Shown here: one piece after another, positions 6,110-7,415 of the stretch
Position numbering within the stretch: the first letter of the stretch is position 1
How the letters are laid out: every line of letters starts with the position of its first letter
Source of the DNA: Bacteroidales bacterium UBA5235
GTDB lineage: Bacteria; Bacteroidota; Bacteroidia; Bacteroidales; VadinHA17
Direction: 5' to 3'
NCBI GenBank assembly: GCA_002409145.1
Contig: DHUL01000039.1
Coordinates: forward strand, 31,160 to 38,574
DNA: 7,415 bases
Notes under the pieces: generated by a model
What the model was told of the DNA's origin: nothing
Seen by the model: only the letters and a program-made list of their open reading frames with translations
The model's database searches: none
Made by a program: the position numbers and the translations under genes

Positions 6110-6114
6110 TCCTT
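6110..6114 (-). promoter_or_regulatory. Shine-Dalgarno site for the DUF1573 gene
   Basis: AAGGA is six bases before ATG 6103 on the minus strand; a second AAGGA (6108-6104) directly abuts the ATG and is too close to work. The site fills the 11-base gap after the nusB stop. Confidence 0.5.
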
Positions 6115-7134
6115 CTATTCGCCGATGAGCCCTCTGCCGGACTTGTTTATGGTCCCGCCTGCCCTCATCTCCTTAACTATCTTGTCAAGGATCCCGTTCA
6201 CAAAAGTACTGCTTTTGGCAGTGCTGTACTCTTTGGCAATTTCAATATATTCATTGAGAGTAACCTTCACAGGTACCTCCGGAAACTCAACCAGCTCAGT
6301 TATAGCTAATTGCATCACAAGCTTATCCATCAGGGCAATCCGTTCCACTTCCCAGTTGGTGGTATGTGCATCAATCAGCTCACTGTTTTTCTCACTGTTA
6401 AGAATTGTCTTTCTGAGCAATACCTTTACATATTTCTCATCATCATCATTGGTAAACAGCGGTGGAAAAGGTATCGTCCTGCCTTCGTCATTTTCCCTGA
6501 ACCTGCCCATGGAGTTGCGTATCATGGAAGCCACAAAGGGCAGGTCGTCATTCCAGTAGACAGACTGTTCCTCGAGGCTGGCTGCAAGGTCTTCCGAAGC
6601 GGGGAAGAACTTTGTAACCACATCCTTTACGAAGCGAAGGTCAGCTTTGTAGCTATTTTCCGGAGAGTTCATGTAAGCCTTGTAAGCCTCCCATTGGATC
6701 AGCTCATTGAAGATGATCTTAACGACTTCCGGGTGATCATTCCATGAAAGGCCCCTTGTTCCAAGCCAGCGGCTGAGAGCCTTCATGCTGTTAAGCTTGT
6801 CCTTGCGGGTCCAGAGCGCAGGAGTAGCTTCGGTATAGCTGCGAAGCTGCTCATTTTTTCTTAGCTGGGCAATTACCCTGTTGTCTGCAAACCTCCTGTT
6901 GGGATTAATGTCTTCAGGTCCGGGAATTTTCTTCATGACTGAGAGCGCCACTCTTTCCCGGGCCAGGTCAGACAGGGAGATGAGCAGAAGAAGCAGATAA
7001 TGATACAGATCATAGCTCTGCCTGATGCTTAACATGAGCTCCTGCTCGGCAGTTTCGAGATCGGCTGTCTCTTTCCTGTTGCAGGAATAGAGCACAGCCA
7101 GCGCCTTGATCCTGAGTTGTCTTCTGCTTATCAC
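6115..7134 (-). CDS. nusB: Transcription antitermination factor NusB (long Bacteroidota form)
   Basis: NusB binds BoxA RNA with NusE (ribosomal protein S10) and supports antitermination of rRNA operons. The conserved halves sit at the two ends: an Arg-rich first helix RRQLRIKALAVLYS (4-17), and a C-terminal helical domain from about 258 with NWEVERIALMDKLVMQLAITEL (260-281) and STFVNGILDKIVKEM (309-323). Between them lie roughly 190 extra, mostly helical residues, giving 339 in place of about 140; long forms are usual in Bacteroidota. The start is GTG at 7134: a TAA stop directly precedes it in frame and the next Met is residue 34, which would delete the RNA-binding helix. There is no Shine-Dalgarno site. 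It is the first gene of the eight-gene minus-strand run and divergent from the DUF3276 gene. Confidence 0.93.
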   Translation of the reverse strand: MISRRQLRIKALAVLYSCNRKETADLETAEQELMLSIRQSYDLYHYLLLLLISLSDLARERVALSVMKKIPGPEDINPNRRFADNRVIAQLRKNEQLRSYTEATPALWTRKDKLNSMKALSRWLGTRGLSWNDHPEVVKIIFNELIQWEAYKAYMNSPENSYKADLRFVKDVVTKFFPASEDLAASLEEQSVYWNDDLPFVASMIRNSMGRFRENDEGRTIPFPPLFTNDDDEKYVKVLLRKTILNSEKNSELIDAHTTNWEVERIALMDKLVMQLAITELVEFPEVPVKVTLNEYIEIAKEYSTAKSSTFVNGILDKIVKEMRAGGTINKSGRGLIGE

Positions 7135-7157
7135 TTAAAGAACATTTTTTCAGGCAG

Positions 7158-7165
7158 CAAAGTTA
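7158..7165 (-). promoter_or_regulatory. Putative -7 element for the nusB operon
   Basis: TAACTTTG, followed by C, matches TAnnTTTG on the minus strand. It would start transcription near 7151, about 17 bases before the GTG. No TTTG is found at the expected distance upstream (around 7182-7189); the nearest, at 7200-7197, is too far. I rate it likely from the strong -7 match and its position. Confidence 0.5.
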
Positions 7166-7226
7166 AAAAAATCAGTACAGCATGCCACTTACGAGCCAAA
7201 AAAGAATCACAATTTATCAGGCTGAC

Positions 7227-7256
7227 TTTGAGTTGAAGAAATTATTGTTACATTTG
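7227..7256 (+). promoter_or_regulatory. Bacteroidota-type promoter for the DUF3276 gene
   Basis: TTTG (7227-7230) and TACATTTG (7249-7256) match the -33 and -7 elements known for Bacteroidota, with an 18-base spacer as expected. Transcription would begin near 7263, giving a leader of about 34 bases before ATG 7297. It is the best promoter match in the window. Confidence 0.68.
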
Positions 7257-7296
7257 AGCATGCTAACCGATTGAAACCCTAAAACATTCGCTATCG

Positions 7297-7415
7297 ATGG
7301 AAGATGATAAAGGAAGAATTGAAGGTCAGAATGAGAGAAGTGAGAAAGAGGAAGTATTTACAAAAGTTGTCAGAGCAGGCAAGAGAACATACTTTTTTGA
7401 CGTGAAGTCGACGCG
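7297..7415 (+). CDS. DUF3276 / Pur-alpha-like nucleic-acid-binding protein, 5' part
   Basis: Only the first 39 codons are present; the gene runs off the window. After a charged, variable start (residues 1-18) comes EEVFTKVVRAGKRTYFFDVK (18-37), the first beta strands of the PUR repeat found in Bacteroidota and spirochaete DUF3276 proteins. Proteins of this type bind single-stranded DNA or RNA, and the Borrelia homologue (BpuR) is a nucleic-acid-binding regulator. ATG 7297 was chosen because it gives the family-like short acidic leader and follows the promoter at a sensible distance; there is no Shine-Dalgarno site. It is transcribed away from nusB. The role here is inferred from the family. 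Confidence 0.85.
   Translation, partial: MEDDKGRIEGQNERSEKEEVFTKVVRAGKRTYFFDVKST

Noticed and set aside
6125..6747. Two plus-strand open frames of about 145 codons opposite nusB
   Set aside because: The nusB frame carries conserved family motifs at both ends; these frames resemble nothing I recognise and lack start signals.
7269..7277. GATTGAAAC, resembling the end of some CRISPR repeats
   Set aside because: It occurs once with no repeat-spacer pattern around it.
7407..7412. GTCGAC (SalI site) at the window end as a cloning junction
   Set aside because: The reading frame continues through it with a sequence that fits the PUR family, so it looks native.

Overview
The window reads as a piece of a Bacteroidota chromosome, most likely order Bacteroidales. 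The reasons are an elongated NusB, a DUF5606-type protein, a Pur-alpha-like DUF3276 protein, promoters with the TAnnTTTG -7 element typical of this phylum, and the gene order nusB - DUF1573 - yajC - ybbR - coaE. It holds eleven protein genes (one cut by the window end), is tightly packed, and has no rRNA, tRNA, CRISPR array, insertion sequence or prophage gene that I can see.

Left part, plus strand (54-1649): a divergent DUF62/SAM hydroxide adenosyltransferase homologue, then MazG, a nucleoside triphosphate pyrophosphohydrolase. They are 12 bases apart and probably co-transcribed. Both families act on nucleoside-containing small molecules, but the DUF62 protein has lost most of the family's recognisable catalytic residues.

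Centre and right, minus strand (7134 down to 1646): one run of eight genes, nusB, a DUF1573 lipoprotein, yajC, a YbbR-domain membrane protein, coaE, a DjlA-like TerB/J-domain protein, a DUF5606 protein and an agmatinase. Spacers are 4 to 48 bases, with one stop/start overlap (TGATG), so they look like one operon. It mixes transcription (NusB), envelope and secretion (lipoprotein, YajC, YbbR, DjlA-like), coenzyme A synthesis (CoaE) and polyamine synthesis (agmatinase). It ends tail to tail with mazG; the two stop codons share bases and there is no room for a terminator.

Right edge, plus strand (7297 onward): the start of a DUF3276/Pur-alpha-like nucleic-acid-binding protein. It is divergent from nusB across a 162-base region that carries a good TTTG/TAnnTTTG promoter for the plus-strand gene and a -7 element for nusB.

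This is mainly a conserved housekeeping region and I do not see a clearly new system. The points most worth a second look are the eroded active site of the DUF62 protein, the placement of Shine-Dalgarno-like sequences only at tightly coupled internal genes, two back-to-back palindromes before the DUF5606 gene, and the charged tail of that protein.
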